Both the position numbers and the translations under genes were made by a program. Under the pieces are notes generated by a model that was not told the origin of the DNA, made no database searches, and was given only the letters and a program-made list of their open reading frames with translations. Shown piece after piece: positions 17,242 to 24,208 of a stretch of DNA of 39,577 nt. Every line of letters starts with the position of its first letter. The first letter of the stretch is position 1. Source of the stretch: Comamonadaceae bacterium (GTDB lineage: Bacteria; Pseudomonadota; Gammaproteobacteria; Burkholderiales; Burkholderiaceae_C); assembly GCA_947454355.1 (NCBI GenBank), contig CANGKR010000004.1:1-39577 (forward strand), read 5' to 3'.

Positions 17242-18188
17242 TGTCTTACGCTCAAGCCGCCGTCTTGGCGGTACAACACGAAATGCAAGCCGACCCCCGC
17301 GTGGTGGTGATGGGCGAGGATGTGGGCCGCGGCGGCATCTTTGGTCAGTACAAAGGCTTGCAAGAGGCCTTTGGCCGTGAACGTGTGATCGACACGCCCA
17401 TCAGCGAAGCGGCCATCATGGGCAGTGGCGTGGGGATGGCGCTGGCCGGCCTGCGCCCGGTGGTGGAAATGCGGGTGGTCGACTTTGCCTTGTGCGGCAT
17501 GGACGAGATCGTCAACCAGGCTGCCAAAAACCGATTCATGTTCGGCGGTCAGGGGCGCGTGCCCTTGGTAGCGCGCATGCCCTCGGGCATTTGGGACGCG
17601 TCTGCCGCGCAGCACTCACAGTCACTCGAAGCCTGGTTCGCCCACTTGCCTGGTCTGGTGGTGGTCTGCCCTTCTTCGCCGCAAGACAACTACAGCCTGC
17701 TGCGCGCGGCCATGCAGTGCGGCGACCCGGTGGTCTACATGGAGCACAAAACCCTGTGGGGACTGGAAGGGCCGGTCGACGACACACTGCAAGTGCCACT
17801 GGGCCAAGCAGCCACCTTGCGATCTGGCGAACACCTGACCCTGGTGAGTTGGGGTCGCCAGGTGCAAGTGTGTGCGCAAGCCTGCGTGGAGTTGGCCCTG
17901 AAGGGCATTGAGGTCGACCTGATCGATTTGCGCACCATCTGGCCCTGGGACCGTGAAGCGGTTCTGAAGTCCTGCGCCCGCACCGGGCGTCTGCTGGTGG
18001 CACACGAAGCCATTCAGGTGGCAGGCTTTGGCGCCGAAATCGTTGCCACAGTGGCTGAACAATTGCCCTGCAAAGTCAAACGCTTGGGCGCGCCACGTAT
18101 CCCCGTAGGCTATTCGCCGGTGCTGGAAGCACAGGCGCGCGTCAGTGTCGAGGCGACTGTGCAGGCGGCAGTGCAGTTGATGGGCTGA
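17232..18188 (+). CDS. Thiamine-diphosphate-dependent 2-oxoacid/acetoin dehydrogenase E1 beta subunit
   Basis: This 318-residue E1 beta-type protein has VVVMGEDVGRGGIFGQYKGL (24-43), then DTPISEAAIMGSGVGMALAGLRPVVE, which carries the conserved glutamate that activates the cofactor. A transketolase C-terminal domain begins near residue 190 (LTLVSWGRQVQVC). It completes the active site with the alpha subunit. The ATG at 17232 has GGAG seven bases upstream, while a second ATG at 17241 would overlap the alpha stop. The 2-oxoacid (or acetoin) cannot be named. No terminator is obvious after it. Confidence 0.88.
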   Translation: MVLMSYAQAAVLAVQHEMQADPRVVVMGEDVGRGGIFGQYKGLQEAFGRERVIDTPISEAAIMGSGVGMALAGLRPVVEMRVVDFALCGMDEIVNQAAKNRFMFGGQGRVPLVARMPSGIWDASAAQHSQSLEAWFAHLPGLVVVCPSSPQDNYSLLRAAMQCGDPVVYMEHKTLWGLEGPVDDTLQVPLGQAATLRSGEHLTLVSWGRQVQVCAQACVELALKGIEVDLIDLRTIWPWDREAVLKSCARTGRLLVAHEAIQVAGFGAEIVATVAEQLPCKVKRLGAPRIPVGYSPVLEAQARVSVEATVQAAVQLMG

Positions 18189-18237
18189 GATTTCGAGCCG
18201 ATATCAGTCAAAAATAAGGCCATGTAAACCCGTATTG

Positions 18238-18286
18238 CCATTTCCAGTGAACTGTATAAACTGTTTACATCGTTTTCTGGAAATGG
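18238..18286. promoter_or_regulatory. Inverted repeat CCATTTCCAG-N29-CTGGAAATGG around a possible promoter
   Basis: Two perfect ten-base arms enclose an AT-rich 29-base centre holding AACTGT twice in direct order (9-base step) and half of a second inverted pair (TGTAAAC 18223-18229 with GTTTACA 18263-18269). A plus-strand promoter, TTGCCA (18235-18240), 16 bases, TAAACT (18257-18262), can be read across it. It ends just before the small frame at 18297. Looping regulation is possible. Confidence 0.45.
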
Positions 18287-18296
18287 ATGCCAAGTC

Positions 18297-18524
18297 ATGA
18301 TCGACTTACAACCTGTCTGGAGTTTTGTCCATCAACTCCGCCGACGCCTGTCTGATGCCATGTACACCCCGACCGCCACGGGCTCGCACGACATGGGCGA
18401 CCAGTATTTGGGTCAAGTGGCCAGCGCGTATGTAGAGATCCAGCACTACCCTGAAGCGGGTCGCCAACCTTTCCGCCGCATCCAAGTCCAGGCGGGTTCA
18501 CCCGGCGGTTCACGCTCCCATTAA
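18297..18524 (+). CDS. Possible small protein of 75 residues, unknown
   Basis: I do not recognise this frame. It begins with ATG after GGA about nine bases upstream and encodes a soluble, moderately basic protein (VWSFVHQLRRRLSDAM near the start, YLGQVASAYVEIQHYPEAG in the middle). There is no signal peptide or membrane segment. The middle looks like real protein rather than a shadow frame, and a structured AT-rich upstream region with a promoter-like pair points at it. It lies alone between the E1 beta gene and a convergent LysR gene. The opposite-strand frame 18295-18531 is less protein-like. Without homologues the call stays tentative. Confidence 0.42.
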   Translation: MIDLQPVWSFVHQLRRRLSDAMYTPTATGSHDMGDQYLGQVASAYVEIQHYPEAGRQPFRRIQVQAGSPGGSRSH

Positions 18525-18583
18525 GGGCCATGCAGCACCCCGCTCAGAAGGCTCTGCGTAAGGTGTGTGATTCACGGACTGAC

Positions 18584-19495
18584 TCAGTTCATTTTCAAAG
18601 TGGACTGGCGGGTGACCGATTGAATCAAGTGCTGCTTGAAAGCCAAGGCCAGCGGCGATAACTTTTTACTGGCTGGGTGAACGATGTGCCAAGCCGAAGG
18701 CAAGGGAAAGCCAGCCATGTCCACCACCTTGACCCCGTGTTCTTTTTCAAGCCCGTGCAAGGCATGGCGTGAGACCACGCCCAGGCCCAGGCCGCCAGCT
18801 ACCGACTCCTTGATCGCCTCATTGCTGCCCAGCTCCAATCGAATGTCAGGCCGGAACTTTAATTTCCGGAAATACTGATCGCCGGTCATACGGGTGCCCG
18901 ATCCTTTTTCGCGCAAGATGAAGCGCCGCTCGGTCAACTCGCCCCAGGGAACGGCCTTGCGCTTCGTCAGCGGGTCTTGTGTGGCTGCAATCAACACGAT
19001 CGGGTTGGGCATGAAAATCTCGTCGCCCAAATCCATGTCCACAGGCGGCATGGACATGATGTACAAATCATCGAGGTTGTCCCGCAAGCGCTGCACTACG
19101 CCGTCACGGTTGAGGATCTGCAACGCAACGTCGATCTCAGGGTAGCGCTTGCAAAAACTGCCAATCAAACGCGGCATGAAGTACTTGGCAGTGCTGACCA
19201 CCGACACCCGCAGCTTGCCGCGCGACAGGCCTTTGGTGGCATCCACATTGTGCTCAAAAACATCCCAGGCTTGTGCCATGGTGCGGGCAGTGACCGCCAG
19301 CTCTTGACCCACCGCCGTGAGGTGGATCTTTTTACTGACCACCTCATACAGCGGCAGGCCCACAGACTGCGTGACCTCTTTCAATTGCATCGAGGCGGTG
19401 GGCTGCGTCACATGCATCAGTTTGGCAGCGGCGCTGACGCTGCCGGTATCGGCCAAAGCCAAAAACAAACGCAATTGCCGGAAAGTGATATTCAT
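18584..19495 (-). CDS. LysR-family transcriptional regulator, CbbR/CmpR-like by context
   Basis: This 303-residue protein starts with the LysR helix-turn-helix (TFRQLRLFLALADTGSVSAAAKLMHVTQPTASMQLK, about 4-39). The effector domain opens at GKLRVSVVSTAKYFMPRLIGSF near residue 92 and includes GSNEAIKESVAGGLGLGVVSRHAL. It is divergent from the SbtA-type bicarbonate permease across 85 bases, the usual arrangement of a LysR activator and its target. CbbR and CmpR, which control carbon fixation and bicarbonate uptake, have the same overall layout, so it probably controls the permease operon. The co-inducer is unknown. Confidence 0.9.
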   Translation of the reverse strand: MNITFRQLRLFLALADTGSVSAAAKLMHVTQPTASMQLKEVTQSVGLPLYEVVSKKIHLTAVGQELAVTARTMAQAWDVFEHNVDATKGLSRGKLRVSVVSTAKYFMPRLIGSFCKRYPEIDVALQILNRDGVVQRLRDNLDDLYIMSMPPVDMDLGDEIFMPNPIVLIAATQDPLTKRKAVPWGELTERRFILREKGSGTRMTGDQYFRKLKFRPDIRLELGSNEAIKESVAGGLGLGVVSRHALHGLEKEHGVKVVDMAGFPLPSAWHIVHPASKKLSPLALAFKQHLIQSVTRQSTLKMN

Positions 19496-19580
19496 AGAGT
19501 TTCATCTATTTATAAAGTTATGAGAATCGATTTTACAAAACATAGAGGACTGCCTACCATCGGCTCCAAGGAACACTGTT
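19496..19580. promoter_or_regulatory. AT-rich divergent control region of lysR and sbtA
   Basis: These 85 bases are clearly more AT-rich than their neighbours. TTA-N8-TGA followed by TGA-N8-TTA can be read around 19510-19534, roughly the TNA-N7/8-TNA pattern known for CbbR-type sites. The match is loose and not decisive. AAGGA lies about nine bases before the sbtA ATG. Confidence 0.35.
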
Positions 19581-20573
19581 ATGCAAAATCTACTGGACCC
19601 GGCCATACTTTTTTTTGTGATTGGCGCCTTCGCTGGCGCCATCCGATCCAACCTGGAAATCCCGCCCGCCATCTCTCGATTCCTGTCGCTGTACCTGTTG
19701 ATGGCGCTGGGCTTGAAAGGCGGCTTTGCCCTGTCCGCATCGGGCTTGACGGCCAACGTGGGCTGGAGCTTGGCTGCCGCAGTGACGCTGGCCCTTGGCA
19801 TCCCATGGCTGGGTTATGCGCTTTTGCGGCGCATCGTCTCGGGCTTCGATGCTGCGGCGATTGCCGCCACCTATGGGTCGGTGAGTGCGGTGACCTTTGT
19901 CACTGCGGTGCAGTACCTGGAAAACCATGGCATCGCTTACGGAGGCCACATGGCAGCGGCCATGGCGTTGATGGAGTCCCCGGCCATCATCATGGCGGTC
20001 ATCTTTGCCAATCAATTGCGTCACACCCCAGCGCCTGCTGGCATGACCGCTTCAAACAACGCGAGTGGCAAATCCCTCGGCTCGATCGGCAAGGTATTGC
20101 ATGAGTCTTTCACCGATGGCGCGCAATTGCTTTTGCTGGGGGCGATGGTGGTGGGCCTGCTCACTGGCGAGTCCGGCAAAGCCGCGATGCAGCCCTTCTC
20201 GGGGGATTTGTTCAAAGGCATGTTGTCCTTCTTTTTGCTGGACATGGGATTGATGGCTGCGCGCAACTGGCCGCGTGTTCAAGGCCAATCTCTCGGATTG
20301 ATGGCTTATGCTGTGATCGCGCCCATAGTCCATGCAGCCTTGGCTTTGGCCTTGGCCTTGGTGCTGAACTTGCCAGTGGGCGACACGGCCTTACTCATGG
20401 TCTTGGCGGCCAGCGCATCCTACATCGCTGTGCCTGCCGTCTTGCGGTTTGCGTTGCCCGAGGCCCAACCATCGCTCTACTTTGGGTTGAGCCTGGGCGT
20501 GACCTTTCCGCTCAATATTCTCTTGGGTATCCCAGCGTATGTGCACCTGGCGCAAGCGGCCGTGACGCCATGA
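19581..20573 (+). CDS. sbtA: SbtA-family sodium-dependent bicarbonate transporter
   Basis: This 330-residue membrane protein has about ten hydrophobic segments in two similar halves. It carries family-type segments such as FFVIGAFAGAIRSNLEIP (11-28), LSLYLLMALGLKGG, YGSVSAVTFVTAVQYL and a late LPEAQPSLYFGLSLGVTFPLNILLGIPAY. Cyanobacterial SbtA is a high-affinity sodium/bicarbonate symporter of about 370 residues. This one is of a similar kind but slightly shorter. Its stop overlaps the start of the next gene as ATGA. A divergent LysR gene supports carbon-related control. No SbtB (PII-like) gene, the usual partner in cyanobacteria, is beside it. Confidence 0.85.
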   Translation: MQNLLDPAILFFVIGAFAGAIRSNLEIPPAISRFLSLYLLMALGLKGGFALSASGLTANVGWSLAAAVTLALGIPWLGYALLRRIVSGFDAAAIAATYGSVSAVTFVTAVQYLENHGIAYGGHMAAAMALMESPAIIMAVIFANQLRHTPAPAGMTASNNASGKSLGSIGKVLHESFTDGAQLLLLGAMVVGLLTGESGKAAMQPFSGDLFKGMLSFFLLDMGLMAARNWPRVQGQSLGLMAYAVIAPIVHAALALALALVLNLPVGDTALLMVLAASASYIAVPAVLRFALPEAQPSLYFGLSLGVTFPLNILLGIPAYVHLAQAAVTP

Positions 20574-21421
20574 ATTTGAAGCCGTCCATCTACCAAGGTC
20601 TGCCCGTAGCGCTACTGACCCAGCACGGCAAGCAAGAACTCATCCGCCCGATTCTGGAGGTGGCACTGGGTTGCCGTCTGGTACATACCGATGGCTATGA
20701 CACCGATTTGCTCGGCACCTTCACCCGCGATGTGGCGCGGCCAAGCTCACAGCTGGAGGCTTGCCGACACAAGGCCCGCATAGGTATGGCGTTGACCGGC
20801 ACCACATTGGGCATGGCCAGCGAAGGCGCGTTCGGGCCTGATCCTTACACGGGCTGGATGGAATGGGACACCGAGGTGTTGTTATGGGTGGATGCAAAAC
20901 ACGGCCTTGAAGTCATCGGCATGGCCCAGGGGCCCGCACAAAGCCTTCACCGCATGGTGCGCACAACCGAAGAGCTGATGCAGTTCGCAACCGAAGCCCT
21001 GTTTCCAGAACACCATCTTGTGCTCAGGCCGGACCATTCTGAACATCCGGACCTCTACAAAGATCTTTCCAATGTGAATAGCCTTCTGCGTGCATTCCAT
21101 GCGGCGCGGGCTGCGTCGACCTGCGACCGGGTCTTTGTGGAAAACGACTTGCGGGCCTATTGCAATCCCACTCGGCAAGACATCATACGCAAGGCCGCTG
21201 AGAATCTGGTTCAGAAACTGTCCTCCTTGTGTCCGCATTGCCAGGCACCGGGGTATGGGATTACGCGCAAAGTCCTGGGCTTGCGTTGCAAAGCATGTGG
21301 CCATCCCACTCGGTTGCCTGTGGCCGACATCTGGCAATGCGTTGTGTGTGCCCATCAAGAGCAAAGAGACACTGCCCATGGGTGGGCAGATCCTGGACAG
21401 TGCGACCGCTGTAATCCGTGA
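20570..21421 (+). CDS. DUF6671-like protein with C-terminal zinc ribbon, translationally coupled to sbtA
   Basis: This 283-residue protein of unknown function resembles the family I know as DUF6671. The N-terminal two-thirds has YQGLPVALLTQHGKQELIRPIL and ALTGTTLGMASEGAFGPDPYTGWMEWDTEVLLWVD (about 93-127), with well-spaced acidic residues that could be catalytic. The C-terminus has four CxxC pairs (CPHC, CKAC, CVVC, CDRC), enough for two zinc sites. There is no signal peptide or membrane segment, so it is cytoplasmic. The four-base overlap with sbtA means the two are made together, so it may regulate or assist the transporter, in the place SbtB holds in cyanobacteria. That role is inference. 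Confidence 0.72.
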   Translation: MNLKPSIYQGLPVALLTQHGKQELIRPILEVALGCRLVHTDGYDTDLLGTFTRDVARPSSQLEACRHKARIGMALTGTTLGMASEGAFGPDPYTGWMEWDTEVLLWVDAKHGLEVIGMAQGPAQSLHRMVRTTEELMQFATEALFPEHHLVLRPDHSEHPDLYKDLSNVNSLLRAFHAARAASTCDRVFVENDLRAYCNPTRQDIIRKAAENLVQKLSSLCPHCQAPGYGITRKVLGLRCKACGHPTRLPVADIWQCVVCAHQEQRDTAHGWADPGQCDRCNP

Positions 21422-21444
21422 GCTTGGCGCTCAGTCGAAACGCA

Positions 21445-22221
21445 TCAGCGACCGGTCCAGGTTGGTTTGCGTTTTTCGTTGAAAGCGGCCAGGCCTTCGC
21501 GGGCGTCTTCGGTCATGGCCAATAAGGCGATCTGGCTTTCGGTATAGGCAATGGCCTGATCAAAGCCCATGTCCGCGATAGCGCGCATGGCGTACTTGCC
21601 GCGCCGTATGGCGGTGGGTGACTTGTCCACGATGCGATCGATCAGCCACTGGGTTTTGGCGTCCAGCTCGGCGGTCGGGACGACGTGGTTCACCAAGCCC
21701 GCACTTTGCGCCTCTTGGGCTGAAAAAGGCTCTCCGGTCAGCGCCCATTCGCGCACAATGCGGCGCGGCACCAGATCTTGTAACAGACTCATCACCTGCA
21801 TCGGGAAGACGCCCACTTTGACTTCGGGTAGGCCAAAAAGGGCATGGTCAGCGGCCACGGCAAAGTCGGTCATACACACCAGACCCATGCCGCCCGCCAT
21901 GCAGGTACCGTTGATGCGGGCGATCAGGGGCAAGGTGGCGTTTTGCGCTTCGCGCAGCAAATCGGCGTAAGCCCCGTTGGGCTGTGAAAAATCAAAGGTA
22001 AAGCTTTTACCCGGCTGCAAATCACCGCCGGCGCAAAAAGCTTTCTCGCCCGCACCGGTCAACACCACCGCGCGCACCGCCGAATCGGCATGCGCTTGAC
22101 GCAAACCATCCCGAATGCCGCGCACCACGCCGTCATTGATGGCGTTGCGTTTGTCGGCACGGTTGATGGTGATCCACAAGGCCGCGCCTCGGCGTTCCAG
22201 CAAAACTTCATCGCTCATCAT
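21445..22221 (-). CDS. atuE: Enoyl-CoA hydratase family protein, probable isohexenylglutaconyl-CoA hydratase (AtuE-like)
   Basis: This 258-residue crotonase has the CoA-binding loops ADKRNAI and KAFCAGGDLQ, and the active-site segments AGGMGLVCMTD (about 112-122) and FGLPEVKVGVFPMQVM. The first of the two classic hydratase glutamates is replaced (GGMG for GGCE), while the second (LPEV) is kept. AtuE hydrates isohexenylglutaconyl-CoA in citronellol/geraniol breakdown. The analogous LiuC acts on 3-methylglutaconyl-CoA in leucine breakdown. The choice of AtuE rests on the neighbours. The ATG overlaps the carboxylase alpha stop by four bases, so it is the last gene of this operon. Confidence 0.75.
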   Translation of the reverse strand: MMSDEVLLERRGAALWITINRADKRNAINDGVVRGIRDGLRQAHADSAVRAVVLTGAGEKAFCAGGDLQPGKSFTFDFSQPNGAYADLLREAQNATLPLIARINGTCMAGGMGLVCMTDFAVAADHALFGLPEVKVGVFPMQVMSLLQDLVPRRIVREWALTGEPFSAQEAQSAGLVNHVVPTAELDAKTQWLIDRIVDKSPTAIRRGKYAMRAIADMGFDQAIAYTESQIALLAMTEDAREGLAAFNEKRKPTWTGR

Positions 22222-24194
22222 GCTTCCTTGGCTGCGGGCGGGACATCCGCCTGGATTTCGACCACCACGCGACTGGCGGGGACTTGGTCACCGCTGGCCA
22301 CATGCACCGCCGTTACCGTGCCGGCCACTGGCGCGGCATGGACATGTTCCATTTTCATGGCTTCGAGAGTGACCAGCGCCTGCTGGGCTTGCACACGGTC
22401 GCCCACCGCAACAGACACGGCCACCACGCGGCCGTTCATCGTGGCGCGCACTTTGCCGTCACCTCCTTGCTCGCCGGGTCGGACGCCGACCTCGCGGGTG
22501 AGGTCTTGTACCTGGTAGGGGCGCCCAGCCCAGTGGAGCCACAGGCTCTGGCCATCGCGCACGAAAGGAACGCTTTGCAACACTCGGTCCACGATCAATC
22601 GCACGCCGTTCGTCCCGTGGGACACCATGGTCACCGCGTGGGACGCATCGGCCACCTGCACACTGAACTGCTGCGCGCTGGTTTGGGTGACAGTGGCCCT
22701 GTGCCGGGTTCCGTCCAAGGACAGATGCACCGCAACGGGCAAGCTGTGCGCCAGGCGGGAGGCACTCAAGGCTGCGCCCCCGCTGTGATGCAGCAGCCAA
22801 GCGGCCACGGCCAGAGCGCGTGAATCAGAGACTTCGTGCAACAACTCGGCCTCATGCTGGGCAATGAACGCGGTGGTAGCGCCCCCTTGAGCAAACACCG
22901 GCTGCGCCAGACTGCGCTGCAAAAAGCTTTGATTGGTTTTGACGCCCAAGGCCACCAGGTCGTGCAGCGCCGACTGCATCTGCCGCAGGGCGTTGGCACG
23001 GTCGCGGCCATGGGCAATGACTTTGGCCACCATCGAGTCGTAATACGGCGGGATGCTGGCACCATCGGCCAAGGCATGCTCCACACGCACACCCTCGGGC
23101 AGTTGCCACTGCAGCAAGGTGCCACTTTGCGGCATGAATCCGGCAGGCACATCTTCGGCGCACAGACGCACCTCGATGGCATGACCTTGCCAACGCACAT
23201 CTTCTTGCTGCATCGGCAGGGGTTCGCCTGCGGCCACGCGCAGTTGCCACGCCACCAAGTCCAGGCCGGTGATGGCTTCAGTCACCGGGTGTTCCACCTG
23301 CAAGCGGGTGTTCATTTCCATGAAATAAAAATGCCCTTCGCGGTCCAGCAAAAACTCCAGCGTGCCCGCGCCCTCATAAGCAATGGCTTTGACAGCAGCC
23401 ACCGCGGTGGCGCCCATGCGCACGCGCAAGGCGGCGTCCACCGCAGGAGATGGCGCTTCTTCGATGACCTTTTGATGGCGGCGTTGTACCGAGCAATCGC
23501 GCTCACCCAAGTGAATCGCGTGGCCATGCCGGTCGGCAAAAATCTGGATTTCGATGTGGCGCGGCTGTTCAATCGCTCGCTCCAAAATCACGGTGGCATC
23601 GCCAAAAGCATTCAAGGCTTCGGACTGCGCACTGCGCAGCAGCTCGGCAAATTCATTGGCTTGATGCACCAAGCGCATGCCTCGCCCACCACCACCGGCT
23701 GTGGCCTTGATCATCACCGGGTAACCGATCTGAGCAGCCTGTATGGCCAGGTGTTCTGCGCTTTGGTCCTCACCCTGATAGCCCGGAATGCAGGGCACAC
23801 CGGCGGCCATCATGAGGCGTTTGGCACCGGCTTTATCGCCCATGGCACGAATGGCTTCGGGCGAGGGGCCGATGAACACCAGGCCCGCATCGCGGCAAGC
23901 TTGAGCGAAGTCTTCGTTTTCGGCCAGAAAACCATAGCCCGGGTGCACCGCATCGGCTCCAGTCAGGCGCGCAGCGTCGAGGATGGCGGGGATGTTCAAG
24001 TACGACTGCGCAGGCAAGGGCTCGCCAATACACACCGCCTCGTGCGCAGCCAGCACATGTGCGGCGTGCGCATCGGCGGTGGAATACACCGCCACGGTGC
24101 GGTAACCCAGGGCATGGGCGCTGCGGATCACGCGCAGAGCGATTTCACCGCGGTTGGCTATCAGGACTTTGTGGAAGGGGGTCACGGGTTTCAT
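22218..24194 (-). CDS. atuF: Biotin-dependent acyl-CoA carboxylase alpha subunit, probable geranyl-CoA carboxylase (AtuF-like)
   Basis: This 658-residue protein has a biotin carboxylase part, with FHKVLIANRGEIALRVIRSA at the start, ATP-grasp loop KATAGGGGRGMR, and FYFMEMNTRLQVEHPVTE. A linker domain follows, and the C-terminal biotin carrier has EAMKMEH with the biotinylated lysine near 614. It charges biotin with CO2 for the beta subunit. Geranyl-CoA and 3-methylcrotonyl-CoA carboxylase alpha subunits are alike, so the AtuF call depends on AtuA and AtuC nearby. The ATG at 24194 has AGGA seven bases upstream, and the longer frame to 24269 would invade atuC. It lies between atuC and atuE in one operon. 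Confidence 0.8.
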   Translation of the reverse strand: MKPVTPFHKVLIANRGEIALRVIRSAHALGYRTVAVYSTADAHAAHVLAAHEAVCIGEPLPAQSYLNIPAILDAARLTGADAVHPGYGFLAENEDFAQACRDAGLVFIGPSPEAIRAMGDKAGAKRLMMAAGVPCIPGYQGEDQSAEHLAIQAAQIGYPVMIKATAGGGGRGMRLVHQANEFAELLRSAQSEALNAFGDATVILERAIEQPRHIEIQIFADRHGHAIHLGERDCSVQRRHQKVIEEAPSPAVDAALRVRMGATAVAAVKAIAYEGAGTLEFLLDREGHFYFMEMNTRLQVEHPVTEAITGLDLVAWQLRVAAGEPLPMQQEDVRWQGHAIEVRLCAEDVPAGFMPQSGTLLQWQLPEGVRVEHALADGASIPPYYDSMVAKVIAHGRDRANALRQMQSALHDLVALGVKTNQSFLQRSLAQPVFAQGGATTAFIAQHEAELLHEVSDSRALAVAAWLLHHSGGAALSASRLAHSLPVAVHLSLDGTRHRATVTQTSAQQFSVQVADASHAVTMVSHGTNGVRLIVDRVLQSVPFVRDGQSLWLHWAGRPYQVQDLTREVGVRPGEQGGDGKVRATMNGRVVAVSVAVGDRVQAQQALVTLEAMKMEHVHAAPVAGTVTAVHVASGDQVPASRVVVEIQADVPPAAKEA

Positions 24195-24208
24195 GAGGGT
24201 TTCCTGCT

